DNA of 64,000 bases from Cyclobacterium roseum (GTDB taxonomy: Bacteria; Bacteroidota; Bacteroidia; Cytophagales; Cyclobacteriaceae): positions 62,001 to 126,000 of the forward strand of contig NZ_WNKF01000009.1 in NCBI RefSeq assembly GCF_010119225.1. The letters are read 5' to 3'. A program made the position numbers and the translations under genes. The notes beneath the pieces were generated by a model. It was given only the letters and a program-made list of their open reading frames with translations, made no database searches and was not told the origin of the DNA. This document shows, in pieces, positions 16,960 to 29,292 of this stretch (position 1 is its first letter; each line of letters begins with the position of its first letter).

Positions 16960-17340
16960 TTACCCAAGCACAAAACCCGCCAGTAATTTCTGTACTTCAT
17001 AGACATCCACCGATTTATTAAACTTCTTACTTACCGTCGGCTGCGGGTCACTGGAAATCCAAATTTTTAATTCTGCATCCAAATCAAACGTACCGGCCGT
17101 CTCTATACTAAAGCGGGAAATGCTCTTGTAAGGCAAGGAAAGGTATTCGGATTTTCTTCCCGTAAGTCCTTGCTTGTCCACCAGGACCAGTCGTTTATTG
17201 GTAAAAATGAACGTATCTCTGAAAAGCTTAAATCCCGTTTCTATTTGCTCTTCTGCCGTCAGTATTCTTCCGTAATCCATTTGGAGGGTTTCTTTATTGA
17301 CGGAACCTGCATTACCTAGTATTGAATTGAAAATTCCCAT
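16960..17340 (-). CDS. bacterial PH-domain protein (PF08000)
   Basis: 126-residue cytosolic protein consisting of one bacterial PH domain: an N-terminal SILGNAGSV, then ILTAEEQIETGFKLFRDTFIFTNKRLVLVDKQG (strands with the typical 'D.fifTnkRlilvd.qG' pattern), YLSLPYKSISRFSIETAGTFDLDAELKIWIS and a C-terminal helix DVYEVQKLLAGFVLG. Family members form oligomeric rings of unknown ligand. It lies upstream of the sulfatase run with a 135-base gap and is probably a separate unit. Confidence 0.88.
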   Translation of the reverse strand: MGIFNSILGNAGSVNKETLQMDYGRILTAEEQIETGFKLFRDTFIFTNKRLVLVDKQGLTGRKSEYLSLPYKSISRFSIETAGTFDLDAELKIWISSDPQPTVSKKFNKSVDVYEVQKLLAGFVLG

Positions 17341-17791
17341 AACCTTGGTTATCAGCGTATTTGTTTAGATTTAATTTACAGGAATAAATCTACTCATTTT
17401 TATGTGGAGAATTGTTTTCTCCAGTTATAATACCTGATTTTTCCCCTTACATTTCTTTGGTAGTGATAACTATTAGGAAAACCGCGAAGATTGGAGATTG
17501 AAAAAGTATTGCAAATGGGAATTTGGGGCACAATATCTGTTTATTCTGTTTTAAACCGATTCAACCAGGGAAGAAATAAACATCGGTTTCAATTTAAATC
17601 ATTTGTTGATTTCAAACCCTCATTTTTCCTTGAAAACGGTCAACCCCGATGCCACACCCTAGTGGGTATGTAAGAAATACACGTAATTTATAATGAACAC
17701 CACCAGGGTAAGAACAAGAAAGCCAGATCCGAGGGTCTGGCTTTCCTTTAAATTTTTTCACCCAATTAGCAAAGGCTTACAAAGTCACAGC
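17341..17791. other. intergenic stretch with one hairpin
   Basis: About 450 bases between the PH-domain gene and the catalase-peroxidase stop. No convincing gene: the short plus-strand frame at 17491-17673 has a low-information sequence without ribosome site. The right end holds the hairpin at 17718-17745. Confidence 0.5.
17718..17745. terminator. 10-bp hairpin downstream of the catalase-peroxidase gene
   Basis: Perfect arms GAAAGCCAGA and TCTGGCTTTC with an 8-base loop, 47 bases past the katG stop on the minus strand. T-rich flanks occur on both sides, more clearly on the plus strand. A probable transcription terminator for katG. Confidence 0.6.
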
Positions 17792-20119
<2,328 letters not shown>

Positions 20120-20376
20120 TTATTTTCATTGATTTTATCAATACTCTTTTGAAAAAATCAATGACCCGCTAAAATGATTCCTTTAATTTAAGAGTCACCT
20201 CAACCGCTTTGTTAAGTAAAAAAAGAAACTCCTCCGTTGGATTTGAAACAATTCCAGAAAACATCCCCCTGGCTTATCATCTAAAATCATAACTCGCAAC
20301 CCTTAGGCCAGGGTTTAATAACTAACAATGAAAATTAATTAAGTTCAAATAACATATTTATTTATTCAAATTACAT

Positions 20377-20407
20377 TTTGATGTATTTAAAATTAGTATT
20401 ATTTTTG
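20377..20407 (+). promoter_or_regulatory. candidate Bacteroidota-type promoter (TTTG-N19-TATTTTTG)
   Basis: TTTG at 20377-20380 and TATTTTTG at 20400-20407 match the -33/-7 consensus with a 19-base spacer, directly before the LRR-like lipoprotein gene starting at 20426. The predicted leader would be short (about 15 bases). Confidence 0.55.
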
Positions 20408-20425
20408 TCGTAGCATTTTTAATTT

Positions 20426-22338
20426 ATGGCTATGACAGTACGGATTTTTGGCCTGTATCTCCTGCTTTTTTGTGGGTTGATTTTTGGGGCTTGTGAAACA
20501 GTAGAGGAGAAACCCCGCGCAAAAGAGGGGACGCTTTCCATCCAATTGAAACAAGGCGTCGCCGGCAACGAAAGCAGTCGCCTTCAACAAGTTCCCATTC
20601 AAGGGGTCAGCCAGTTGGTCATTACCATTCTGCGTGAAAACGGTTCAGAAACAGCCTATTCCTCTAAAAGTATCCCGCTAACAAGGTTTCAGGACGAAAT
20701 ACTGATTGAGGACTTAAGTTTGCCTCCGGGAAACTATCAAATCACGGATTTTTACCTTAAGGATAGCCTCGAAACCATTCTCTATGCCAGTCCCAGGGAA
20801 GGTTCACCGTTCGCAGCATACTTAAACCAGCCCTTTCCGCTAGCATTTGAAATGAACACTGCGGGTTCGGCAGAAATACTCGTGGAGGTCATTTCCACCG
20901 CCAATGCCTCTCCTGAAAAATTCGGCTTCCCTTCCGACACGAAAGGATTTATGGATACCTTTTTCTTTTTCCTGACGCTTACCGGAGAAAGCACGGACGA
21001 TTACCTGGACTATCTACCTGGAAAACTCACCGTGAGCATTGGCAATGTTACCCGAACGCAGCCACTTGGCAGAAACCTGAACCGTATTGTCCTTCCTAAA
21101 AGCTCGGATGCGTATGTATTCCTGGTCGAAAGTGACACCTACCAACCCCTAAAACAAACCCTTGTACGACACCCTGCGGCAATTTGCTGAGCAACCGCTG
21201 GTTTTAGAAATGAAAAAAGAAAGTAGCGGTGCTGAATTTATTGGCGGTGTATTTACAGGATCGATCGCTTTAGCCACACAAGCAGCGGTAGATTCCTTTT
21301 CGCTAAAGGGCTATGAGGCCATACAGGGAGACTTGTTGCTGGGCCAATCGGCAGCAGATGAGCCGGATCCGGTGACCGATCTCAGGGGACTGAGCACCCT
21401 TCAGGAGATACAGGGCAACCTGAGTCTGTTAGAAAATCCTTCCTTAAAATCGGTAATGGGTCTGCATCGGTTGCAGGTAATTTCCGGTACCCTAACCATC
21501 CAGGATAACGAACGACTGGAGTCCTTGGCGGATTTATTCAGATTGAATTATGTAAGGGAATTAAGGTTAATTCAAAATCCAAACCTACGCCATTTTGAGG
21601 GACTGCAAGCGGTTACTCCTGCGATCGCAAAACTGCATATCGAAGCGATGGAACACTTTACCTCTCTGGATCAATTGGGCCGTTTCCGGCAGATGGGGGA
21701 GATTACCATTACAGCCAATCCAAATTTGACCCAATTGAGTTTCAATTTCCTTCAGGAGAAGATCGGGAGCATCCAAATTTCCGATAATCCCGGTTTTGGT
21801 GGACTTTGGTGGCTCCGCTTCTACTGGCTTTACCGAGATTAACCGATTGATGCTAAAAAACAATGAAAACCTGGACAATCTGAAAGGACTACTGGCACCC
21901 GAGGGAATGGTGATGAAGCACTTTGAATTTAGTAACCAGCCAAAAATCGAGACGCTGCAGGACCTGGCATTTTATGAATACTTTTCTAAAATCATCCTTC
22001 AAAACAACGCATCCCTACAGGACCTCTTACCTTTTTCTACCCTCACCGTTCTTTTTTCCACTATAACGCTGGTAAACAATCCAAAAATTCAAAGTCTGGA
22101 TGGCTTGCATAACATCGATCAGGTTGTTTACTACCCGACTATAGAACCCGATGCCGTACCCTACCCCATAAATCCCAAGTTATTTACCTTCACCGACAAT
22201 GCCTCTCTGACGGATTTTTGCGGCTTTGCAGATAAGATTATTGAATTTGGGGCCGGTTTTTCCGTAATAGAAAACAATGGGTACAACCCATCGCTGGAGG
22301 ATTTTATCAATGGGGACTGTAACGAAGAAGAACTATGA
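20426..22338 (+). pseudogene. LRR-like surface lipoprotein gene with two frameshifts
   Basis: Three overlapping frames (20426-21190, 21162-21842, 21796-22338) together match, part by part, the intact gene that follows at 22335. The first holds a lipoprotein signal (LLLFCGLIFGAC) and the N-terminal beta domain; the second and third hold repeated leucine-rich units (SLLENPSLKSVMGLHRLQVI; LMLKNNENLDNLKGL) and the end SLEDFINGDCNEEEL. The frame shifts occur near 21164 and 21798, each explained by one extra G. An unbroken protein would be about 637 residues. Either a real pseudogene or two assembly errors. A 4-base ATGA overlap joins it to the next gene, which indicates co-transcription. Function as in the paralogue: unknown, surface-exposed. 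Confidence 0.85.
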
Positions 22339-24320
22339 AAAACCGGAACGCAATCATATGGCTTCTTTGGATAGGTCTGGCGGGGGCATGGTGGGGCTGT
22401 GAAGGCCTGGAAACGCCGGATCCCGTTCCCCAATCATCTCCGGTACCGGACCAAAATCCCGGGCCGGAAGTGCCGGAAAGTGAATCAAAGGTTCCTTCCA
22501 TCGTTTTACGACTCAATCGGAACACAGGTGCTTCCCCGCAGGGCAGACTCAGCGAACAGCAGCAGGTAAAACAAGCAACCATTACCATTCGCGGCACGGA
22601 CGGATCAAAAACTGCCTACGAATCAACGGCGATTCAGGTAGAAGAAAAAGAAGGGCATTACCTGACGGAGAAAATTTTTCTGCCGGAGGGGACCTATGAG
22701 GTGATTTCCTTTTACATTATGGGCGAAGGTAATTCCGTAGCAGAGGCTGCTCCGCAAAAGACTTCTCCCCTCGGTAAAGAATCGGACCTGGCCTTACCCC
22801 TGGCATTTGACCTCATTCCCGTCGAATCCGAAGAAGAACCGGTAACCCAGCTTTCCCTGGAAGTAATCGGTACTCAGGGAAAAAGTCCGGCAGATTTTGG
22901 ACTGCAGTCCTTTTCATTGGAAGTGGTGGGTCCCCTTTCTATTTATGTGGCATTGGTATCGGATCTACGGCTGATGGACTTTCTGGCCGGAACAGTGAAA
23001 GTCAGCGTACTGGACGACACCCTGGACTGGAACCTGTCACCAGGGATAAATCAAAGCATCCCCTTGCCCCTGGCGGATACGTATACCCTCCGGGCAAGTA
23101 GTCCAGATTGGAACGATTATTCGAAAACGTTTACCTTAGCAGAATTGCGGGGATACAGTTCCACCCCCTTAATCATCAAAATGGAAAGTAAGGACAGGGA
23201 CTGTCCGGGAGGCAGCTTCTCAGGAAATGTCATTCTCCAAAGCCAGACACAGGTGAACGAATGGCCGGTAAGCTGCTACGATGGCATCAGAGGCGACCTA
23301 ATCATCGAAAGCACCGTCGGAAACGATGCCATAACAGACCTTAGCCCCTTAGATGTTTTACAATCCTTGGACGGTGCACTGACCATTCGGAATAATCCAA
23401 AGTTAACATCCCTGGAAGGCTTGGGAAATATTAAAAACATCCCGAGTTTACTGGACATTTCCAACAACCCCAGGCTGGAAACAGTAGGTGGCTTGCCGGA
23501 TTTGACCAACCCGCCTCCTATTATTTTTATCAAGGAAAACCATTCCTTAATGAATTTGGAAGGCCTCGGCCATCTGGTTGTGGGCAAATGGCTCGAAATT
23601 ACTTCCAATAATGGGTTGAAAAACCTCCGCAGTCTGGAACAATTATCCCGGGTTGACAAACTAATTCTGGCAGATAACGAAAATCTGGAATCCTTTGAGG
23701 GCTTATCCGGGCTGCGTGAGATAGGGCTTCTCGAAATAAGTAATCAATCTAAAATCAGTTCTTTTGAGGCCTTCCAAAATGGAATAGAAACGCTAAATAC
23801 CCTCTCCCTTTCCACGATGAGCGGAATAAAAACTCTGGAGGGATTATTTTCACCTTCCGGAAAAGTGAATGGCCGATTGAATCTACAAAGCACTTCCCTT
23901 CAAACGCTTAAGGGATTGGGAATTGCCCCGAAAATCAGATTCGACATTCAAATTCGGGACAATTATTACCTGGAGAACCTGGATGAATTAGCGGCACTCA
24001 CGCACGTTGAGCGAAGATTTACCATCGAAGGCAATTACAAGCTTAAGACCTTATCAGGCCTGGAAAATCTGGTTTCCGTCGGTGTGGGAGACGGTTCTGA
24101 AAATGCTCCCAGGTACCCTTTGGTCATCCAAAACAATGATTTTCTGGCCAATTTCTGTGAATTAACCCATTTGCTTGAAAATGGCTCGTACCATAAGTTA
24201 AGCACCAGCGGCAACTATTACGATCCTAGCGCCGAGGACATTCTCTCCGGGGATTGTATAGGCAACTATTCCATTATGGCGAAGCTAAATGGTCCCGATT
24301 GGCGAGGAGGGGATTCGTAA
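22335..24320 (+). CDS. LRR-like surface lipoprotein, intact paralogue
   Basis: 661 residues. Lipoprotein-type signal (IIWLLWIGLAGAWWGC), a Pro/Glu-rich linker (residues about 25-55), an N-terminal beta domain with 'TITIRGTDGSKTAYESTAIQ' and 'LPEGTYEVISFYIMGEGNS', then about residues 290-640 with irregular leucine-rich units of 22-25 residues of the type 'LTIRNNPKLTSLEGLGNIKN', related in style to receptor-L/BspA-like repeats. It ends with a Cys-containing cap (NFCELTHLLENGS, DPSAEDILSGDC). The upstream paralogue has the same architecture with about one-third identity by eye. Likely exposed on the cell surface, possibly binding protein or glycan; no enzyme motif is seen. Confidence 0.8.
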   Translation: MKNRNAIIWLLWIGLAGAWWGCEGLETPDPVPQSSPVPDQNPGPEVPESESKVPSIVLRLNRNTGASPQGRLSEQQQVKQATITIRGTDGSKTAYESTAIQVEEKEGHYLTEKIFLPEGTYEVISFYIMGEGNSVAEAAPQKTSPLGKESDLALPLAFDLIPVESEEEPVTQLSLEVIGTQGKSPADFGLQSFSLEVVGPLSIYVALVSDLRLMDFLAGTVKVSVLDDTLDWNLSPGINQSIPLPLADTYTLRASSPDWNDYSKTFTLAELRGYSSTPLIIKMESKDRDCPGGSFSGNVILQSQTQVNEWPVSCYDGIRGDLIIESTVGNDAITDLSPLDVLQSLDGALTIRNNPKLTSLEGLGNIKNIPSLLDISNNPRLETVGGLPDLTNPPPIIFIKENHSLMNLEGLGHLVVGKWLEITSNNGLKNLRSLEQLSRVDKLILADNENLESFEGLSGLREIGLLEISNQSKISSFEAFQNGIETLNTLSLSTMSGIKTLEGLFSPSGKVNGRLNLQSTSLQTLKGLGIAPKIRFDIQIRDNYYLENLDELAALTHVERRFTIEGNYKLKTLSGLENLVSVGVGDGSENAPRYPLVIQNNDFLANFCELTHLLENGSYHKLSTSGNYYDPSAEDILSGDCIGNYSIMAKLNGPDWRGGDS

Positions 24321-24455
24321 CGAATGGTTTTACCAACTCCTTGTTCGCACAGTCGGTCCTGGGTTCAAAAAAATGATTCCCTTTTGAGGTAAAATCACAA
24401 TTTATTTCTTTTTTTACGCCCTGTAACGGTTTTTCGTCCTAATGCAGCCATCGGC

Positions 24456-24581
24456 TTAACTGACTGGCCAGAAAAAAGCAGATCGGTTTTCCCCACACTT
24501 GGGGCAGTAAACGACACGTTCTGTGTCGGTCGCCGGTAAAGGTATCCCGCTGGTGCAAAATGTAAAGCAGCCATTACCCAT
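24456..24581 (-). CDS. possible small zinc-ribbon protein
   Basis: A 41-residue frame from ATG 24581 to TAA 24456 with four cysteines in a ribbon-like order: CFTFC near the start and VVYCPKCGENRSAFF about 20 residues later. The two CxnC pairs are hard to obtain by chance in so short a frame. After the stop, another frame gives a basic tail (LGRKTVTGRKKRNKL), so an originally longer protein may have been shifted. It lies divergent from the sulfatase gene, whose ATG is at 24599. Not in any family I can name; it may be a real small protein or a relic. Confidence 0.4.
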   Translation of the reverse strand: MGNGCFTFCTSGIPLPATDTERVVYCPKCGENRSAFFWPVS

Positions 24582-24598
24582 CTAAACCCAATATTAAA

Positions 24599-25996
24599 AT
24601 GCCTACTCTTCCTAAAATCCTTCTGGTTTCATCCTGGCTTTTTTCATTAACGACGACGGTAACATTTGCTCAGCAATCCGGTACCGAAACCATGCCCAAT
24701 ATCCTTTTCATCATGGCGGATGATTTGGGATATGGAGATATTGGCGTGTACGGACAAGAGCTAATGCACACCCCGAATATAGACGCGCTTGCCGAACAAG
24801 GAATTCGGTTTACACAGGCATATGCCGGAGGGCCAGTTTGCACCTCTTCAAGGAGTGTGCTAATGACTGGTCTGCATAATGGTCATACGGTTGCCAGAGA
24901 CAATGTACCCCATTATCCAACATACCTGCATGCTGACGATATCACTTTAGCGCAGGTACTCAAAGATGCCGGATACCGGACCGGGGGCGTCGGCAAGTGG
25001 TCCCTTGGTGATGCTCAGACGGAGGGCCGGGCTACAAATATGGGATTTGATACCTGGACGGGGTACCTGAACCAGGACCATGCCCATTATTATTACCCTA
25101 CCTATCTGGATCATGACGAACGGAAAATTCACCTGCCAGATAACCCTATTCTGAGAAATCACTACAGCCATGATATCCTGACCAATGCCGCCCTTAACTT
25201 TATCAGAGAGCCAAAAGACAGCCCTTTCTTTCTATATGTAGCGTATACATTACCCCATTTTTCATCGCAGGAAGAAGACGAACACGGATTGACCGTACCT
25301 ACTACAGCCCCCTATGCGAACAAAGATTGGCCAGAAAAAGCCAAAAAATACGCCGCCATGATCCACCGGCTGGACAAAGACGTTGGGAAAATCATTGCGC
25401 TTCTCGAGGCCATGGGAATGCGGGATAACACACTGGTCATTTTTACCTCGGACAACGGCGGCCATAGTGCCACCTGGAAAGGATTTAAAACCAACGGACG
25501 GCTGAAAGGGTTTAAGCGGGACCTGTATGAAGGAGGCATACGAGTTCCTTTTATCGCTTCCTGGCCAGGAGTCATTCCTGCTGCCCAGGTATCAGATGAG
25601 GTTATCGCTTTTCAGGACATGCTTCCCACGTTCGCTACCCTGGCCAATACTACCTTGCCGGGAGAAATGGACGGAATTTCGGTCATTGAGGCGTTAAAAG
25701 GGAATGTGCTTCCTCCAAATGAACGCATCCTTTTTTGGGATTTTGGCCACACCCGAGATCGGTACGATCAGGCCATCCGGCTGGGTGACTGGAAAGGCAT
25801 TCGGAATGGAAAAAACCAGCCGATCGAACTCTACGATCTAAGTAAAGATATCGCTGAAACCAATAACCTGGCCGGAGATCATCCGGAGCTGGTCGAAAAA
25901 ATAGAACGGCTCATGGAAACGGAGGTTACTCCTTCGCCAAGATATCCCGTTGGGGTAAAATACCAGGGCGGCCCTATCTGGAAAAAAGACTGGTAA
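24599..25996 (+). CDS. sulfatase, formylglycine-dependent, exported
   Basis: 465 residues with a Sec signal (ILLVSSWLFSLTTTVTFAQ). MPNILFIMADDLGYGDIGVYG provides the metal-binding Asp pair; VCTSSRSVLMTGLHNGHT holds the modified Cys in the form CTSSR rather than the usual CxPSR; VGKWSLGD, FTSDNGGHS and LYEGGIRVPFIASWPG are conserved. Close to the arylsulfatase/N-acetylgalactosamine-6-sulfatase type (S1). The Pro-to-Ser change in the maturation motif may affect which maturation enzyme can act on it. It stands alone, convergent with the RND operon. Confidence 0.92.
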   Translation: MPTLPKILLVSSWLFSLTTTVTFAQQSGTETMPNILFIMADDLGYGDIGVYGQELMHTPNIDALAEQGIRFTQAYAGGPVCTSSRSVLMTGLHNGHTVARDNVPHYPTYLHADDITLAQVLKDAGYRTGGVGKWSLGDAQTEGRATNMGFDTWTGYLNQDHAHYYYPTYLDHDERKIHLPDNPILRNHYSHDILTNAALNFIREPKDSPFFLYVAYTLPHFSSQEEDEHGLTVPTTAPYANKDWPEKAKKYAAMIHRLDKDVGKIIALLEAMGMRDNTLVIFTSDNGGHSATWKGFKTNGRLKGFKRDLYEGGIRVPFIASWPGVIPAAQVSDEVIAFQDMLPTFATLANTTLPGEMDGISVIEALKGNVLPPNERILFWDFGHTRDRYDQAIRLGDWKGIRNGKNQPIELYDLSKDIAETNNLAGDHPELVEKIERLMETEVTPSPRYPVGVKYQGGPIWKKDW

Positions 25997-26029
25997 GCCG
26001 GGTTTTCTTTTTTCGCGGACAAAGTGCTC

Positions 26030-26051
26030 CAGGGGAAATCCCAATCCCCTG
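26030..26051. terminator. weak hairpin between convergent genes
   Basis: Arms CAGGGG and CCCCTG with a 10-base loop in the 84-base gap between the sulfatase (plus) and the RND pump gene (minus). No strong T-run follows, so termination is uncertain. Confidence 0.3.
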
Positions 26052-26080
26052 AAGCGTATTAGACAGGATGCTACTTGCCA

Positions 26081-29000
26081 TCAACTATGATGGCTTTCAA
26101 TCCATTCGGTATCGGCGTTATCCTCCAGGCGTTTCAACTCCTTTTTCCCGTAGGCTACACGGGTAATAGCCACGTAAAGGACCGGTACAAAGAAAATGGC
26201 CAAAAACGTTGCCGCCAACATGCCCCCAATCACTGTCCAGCCAATGGTCTCCCGGGCTACGGCCCCGGCTCCATTGGACAATGCCAAGGGTACCACGCCA
26301 AGTATAAAGGCCATGGATGTCATGATAATCGGACGTAGACGAAGTTTTGCCGCCTCCAGCGTCGCCCGGACCAAGGGCATGCCCCTATCCACCCGATCCT
26401 TGGCAAATTCCACAATAAGAATGGCATTTTTGGCAGCCAGTCCTATCAGGGTGATCAATCCAATCTGGGCATACACATTATTGTCCAGGTGCGGTAAAAA
26501 GGTCAATGCCAGAATGGCTCCAAAAGCCCCGAGTGGCAAGGCAAATAATACCGAAAAAGGAACCGACCAACTCTCGTACAAGGCTGCCAAAAGCAGAGAA
26601 ACAAGAATGATGGCAAGGGAAAATATCAAAATGGTACTGTTCCCTGCAGCCATCTCTTCCCGACTCAGGCCTGAAAAGTCGTACCCATACCCTTCTGGCA
26701 GTACCTCTGCTGCTACTTCCTCCAAGGCCTGAATGGCCTGCCCCGAACTGTAGCCCGGTGCCGCATTGCCGTTGATTTCCGTCGAACGGAACAAGTTGTA
26801 ATGAGAAATCACGGGCGAACTTTCCACCACCTCATAATTCACAAGTGCCGATAGCGGTACCGACGCACCCTGCCGGTTCAAGACGTAATATTGTTCCAAA
26901 TCATCCATTCCGGCCCGATAGGCTGTGTCTGCCTGCGTGACCACCCGGAAATTCCGACCGTATTTCGTGAAATCGTTGACATAGGAGGACCCCATCAGAC
27001 CGGACATGGTACCAAATACATCCGTAAGGGAGATTCCCAGCTTTTTCACCTTTTCCCGGTCCACTTCCACGTGGTACCCTGGGGTCTTGGCCGTGAAAAA
27101 GCTAAAAGCCCTCGCAATTTCCGGTCGGGCATTGGCTTCCTGAAGAAATTGTCCCATTACTTGCTCCAATTCTTTCACGTCTCCACCCGCACGTTGTTCC
27201 AACATAAAACTAAAACCACCCGTCTGCCCCAAACCAGGGATAGCGGGCGGGGGGACTACCACTACATTGGCTTCTTTGATTGCCTGAAACTTTTGGTTCA
27301 GCGTCGCGATCAAGCCGAATAATTGAAGTGAAGGGTCTTTTCGCTCCTCCCAGGGATCCATCTGTACAAAGAAGGTAGCCGAATTGGGTTTAAAGGAGAA
27401 ATTGATGGCATTTAAACCTCCGATTCCGGTGAGGTTGTTAATCCCATCAGTCGATTGGATCAATTCGGTCATGTCTTCCATCACCTTCCGGGTTCTGCTG
27501 GAGGAGGCTCCCTCGGGCAACTCCACAGAGACAAATAGCCTTCCTTCATCTTCAGTAGGTAAAAAACCGGTTGGTTTATTCTGAAATAATCCGAAGGTGC
27601 CGACGACTATCACCACCAACATCACCAGGGCCAGTGGTGTCTTTTTTATCCAGCTATTCACCCCTCCGGTATATTTTCCGGTGACCCGGCCAAACCAATT
27701 ATTGAACCAATAAAAAAAGCGGTTGAGTCCCCTGCTCTTTTCATGCACCGGGGAAGGCTTCAGAAGCAAGCTGCAAAGTGCCGGCGTAAGTGTCAATGCC
27801 ACAAAAGCTGAAATCAATACCGAGATGGCAATGGTGATCGCAAACTGCTGGTACATCCTACCCACGATACCCGGAATAAATCCTACCGGTATGAAAACCG
27901 CTGCCAAAATCAAGGCAATGGCAATCACCGGTGCGGTAATATCCTGCATGGCTTTCCGCGTAGCCTCTCTGGCAGTAAGCTTGAAACGATCAATGTAATG
28001 CTGGGCGGCTTCCACCACCACGATCGCATCATCCACCACAATCCCTATCGCCAATACAAACCCAAACATGGTCAGGGTATTGATGGTAAAGCCAAGTGGC
28101 ACAAAGAAAATAAAGGTACCGATTATCGAAACCGGAATGGCCAAAATCGGAACCAAGGTAGCTCTCCAGCTCTGCAAAAATAAAAACACCACGACGATAA
28201 CCAGAAGCAGGGCCTCCGCAAAGGTTTTAATAACCTCGTTGATCGAAACCTCCACAACCGAAACCGATTCAAAAGGTACGATATAATCTACATCTGCCGG
28301 AAACGTTTCCTTGAGGTTTCCAAGGGCTTCGTATATGCCCTCGGCTGTCTCCACCGCATTGCTTCCGGGAGCCTGATAGACCAAAAGAATGGCCGCTTCC
28401 TTGCCGTTGACGGTTGAATACCGGCTATAGTCAAATTGCCCCAGTTCCACCCGGGCAATGTCTTTAAGGTATATCAGCGATCCATCTTCGGGATTGCTAC
28501 GCACAATTATATCTTCAAATTCTGCCTCATCCTCCAGCCGCCCATTCACGGTAATGGGATACTCAAAAGCCTGGGAGGAAAATTGGGGCATACCACCCAC
28601 GGTACCGGCAGCCACCTGCAGGTTTTGTTCCTGAATGGCCTGATTCACCTGAGCGGTGGAGACTCCATATTGAGACATCTTATCAGGGCGCAACCATATC
28701 CTCATGGAAAAATCCTGTCCGATAGCATTGATATCTCCTACCCCATTTACCCGTAGAAGGGCATCTTTAATAAAAATGTTGGTATAGTTGGAGAGAAATT
28801 TGGGATCATGGGTACCTTCCGGTGAGAAAATACTGATCACCATCATGATACTGGGATTTCGCTTTCGCACCACTACTCCCAATCTCCTCACTGCTTCCGG
28901 TAGCGTGGGCTCTGCAATGCTGACCCGGTTCTGAACATCCAGTGTGGCAATATCAATGTCCGTCCCCACATCGAAGGTAACGTTCATCTGCATCTGTCCC

Positions 29001-29257
29001 ATACTGGTATTATTGGAGCTGATATAGGCCATTCCGGGAGTTCCATTGACTTGCGTTTCGATGGGAGTAGCCACCGTTTGTTCCACGGTCTGGGCATTCG
29101 AACCCACGTAATTTGCCGAAACAGAAACCACCGGTGGTGTGATATCCGGGTACTGCGTCACCGGAAGTGTGAGTGCTGCCAATGCGCCTACCAGTACGAT
29201 CACGATGGAGATCACCATGGCCAAAACCGGCCGTTTTATAAATACTTCTGAGATCAT
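26081..29257 (-). CDS. RND multidrug efflux pump, inner-membrane transporter (AcrB/HAE1 family)
   Basis: 1058 residues with the MISEVFIKRPVLAMVIS start and twelve hydrophobic segments with two large periplasmic loops. Proton-relay Asp pair in IGIVVDDAIVVVE (TM4) and the Lys in GLAAKNAILIVEFAKD (TM10) are present. Exports drugs, bile-type detergents or other amphiphiles through the membrane fusion protein and outer-membrane channel encoded just upstream (gaps of 35 and 7 bases). Last gene of a TetR-regulated operon. Full length, no defects seen. Confidence 0.96.
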   Translation of the reverse strand: MISEVFIKRPVLAMVISIVIVLVGALAALTLPVTQYPDITPPVVSVSANYVGSNAQTVEQTVATPIETQVNGTPGMAYISSNNTSMGQMQMNVTFDVGTDIDIATLDVQNRVSIAEPTLPEAVRRLGVVVRKRNPSIMMVISIFSPEGTHDPKFLSNYTNIFIKDALLRVNGVGDINAIGQDFSMRIWLRPDKMSQYGVSTAQVNQAIQEQNLQVAAGTVGGMPQFSSQAFEYPITVNGRLEDEAEFEDIIVRSNPEDGSLIYLKDIARVELGQFDYSRYSTVNGKEAAILLVYQAPGSNAVETAEGIYEALGNLKETFPADVDYIVPFESVSVVEVSINEVIKTFAEALLLVIVVVFLFLQSWRATLVPILAIPVSIIGTFIFFVPLGFTINTLTMFGFVLAIGIVVDDAIVVVEAAQHYIDRFKLTAREATRKAMQDITAPVIAIALILAAVFIPVGFIPGIVGRMYQQFAITIAISVLISAFVALTLTPALCSLLLKPSPVHEKSRGLNRFFYWFNNWFGRVTGKYTGGVNSWIKKTPLALVMLVVIVVGTFGLFQNKPTGFLPTEDEGRLFVSVELPEGASSSRTRKVMEDMTELIQSTDGINNLTGIGGLNAINFSFKPNSATFFVQMDPWEERKDPSLQLFGLIATLNQKFQAIKEANVVVVPPPAIPGLGQTGGFSFMLEQRAGGDVKELEQVMGQFLQEANARPEIARAFSFFTAKTPGYHVEVDREKVKKLGISLTDVFGTMSGLMGSSYVNDFTKYGRNFRVVTQADTAYRAGMDDLEQYYVLNRQGASVPLSALVNYEVVESSPVISHYNLFRSTEINGNAAPGYSSGQAIQALEEVAAEVLPEGYGYDFSGLSREEMAAGNSTILIFSLAIILVSLLLAALYESWSVPFSVLFALPLGAFGAILALTFLPHLDNNVYAQIGLITLIGLAAKNAILIVEFAKDRVDRGMPLVRATLEAAKLRLRPIIMTSMAFILGVVPLALSNGAGAVARETIGWTVIGGMLAATFLAIFFVPVLYVAITRVAYGKKELKRLEDNADTEWIESHHS

Positions 29258-29292
29258 GAACCTGACTTTTATGTAAAAAAACTGCCCGTATA

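Noticed and set aside
17491-17673. Plus-strand frame of 60 codons
   Set aside because: Low-information sequence with a weak start and no ribosome site; nothing supports coding.
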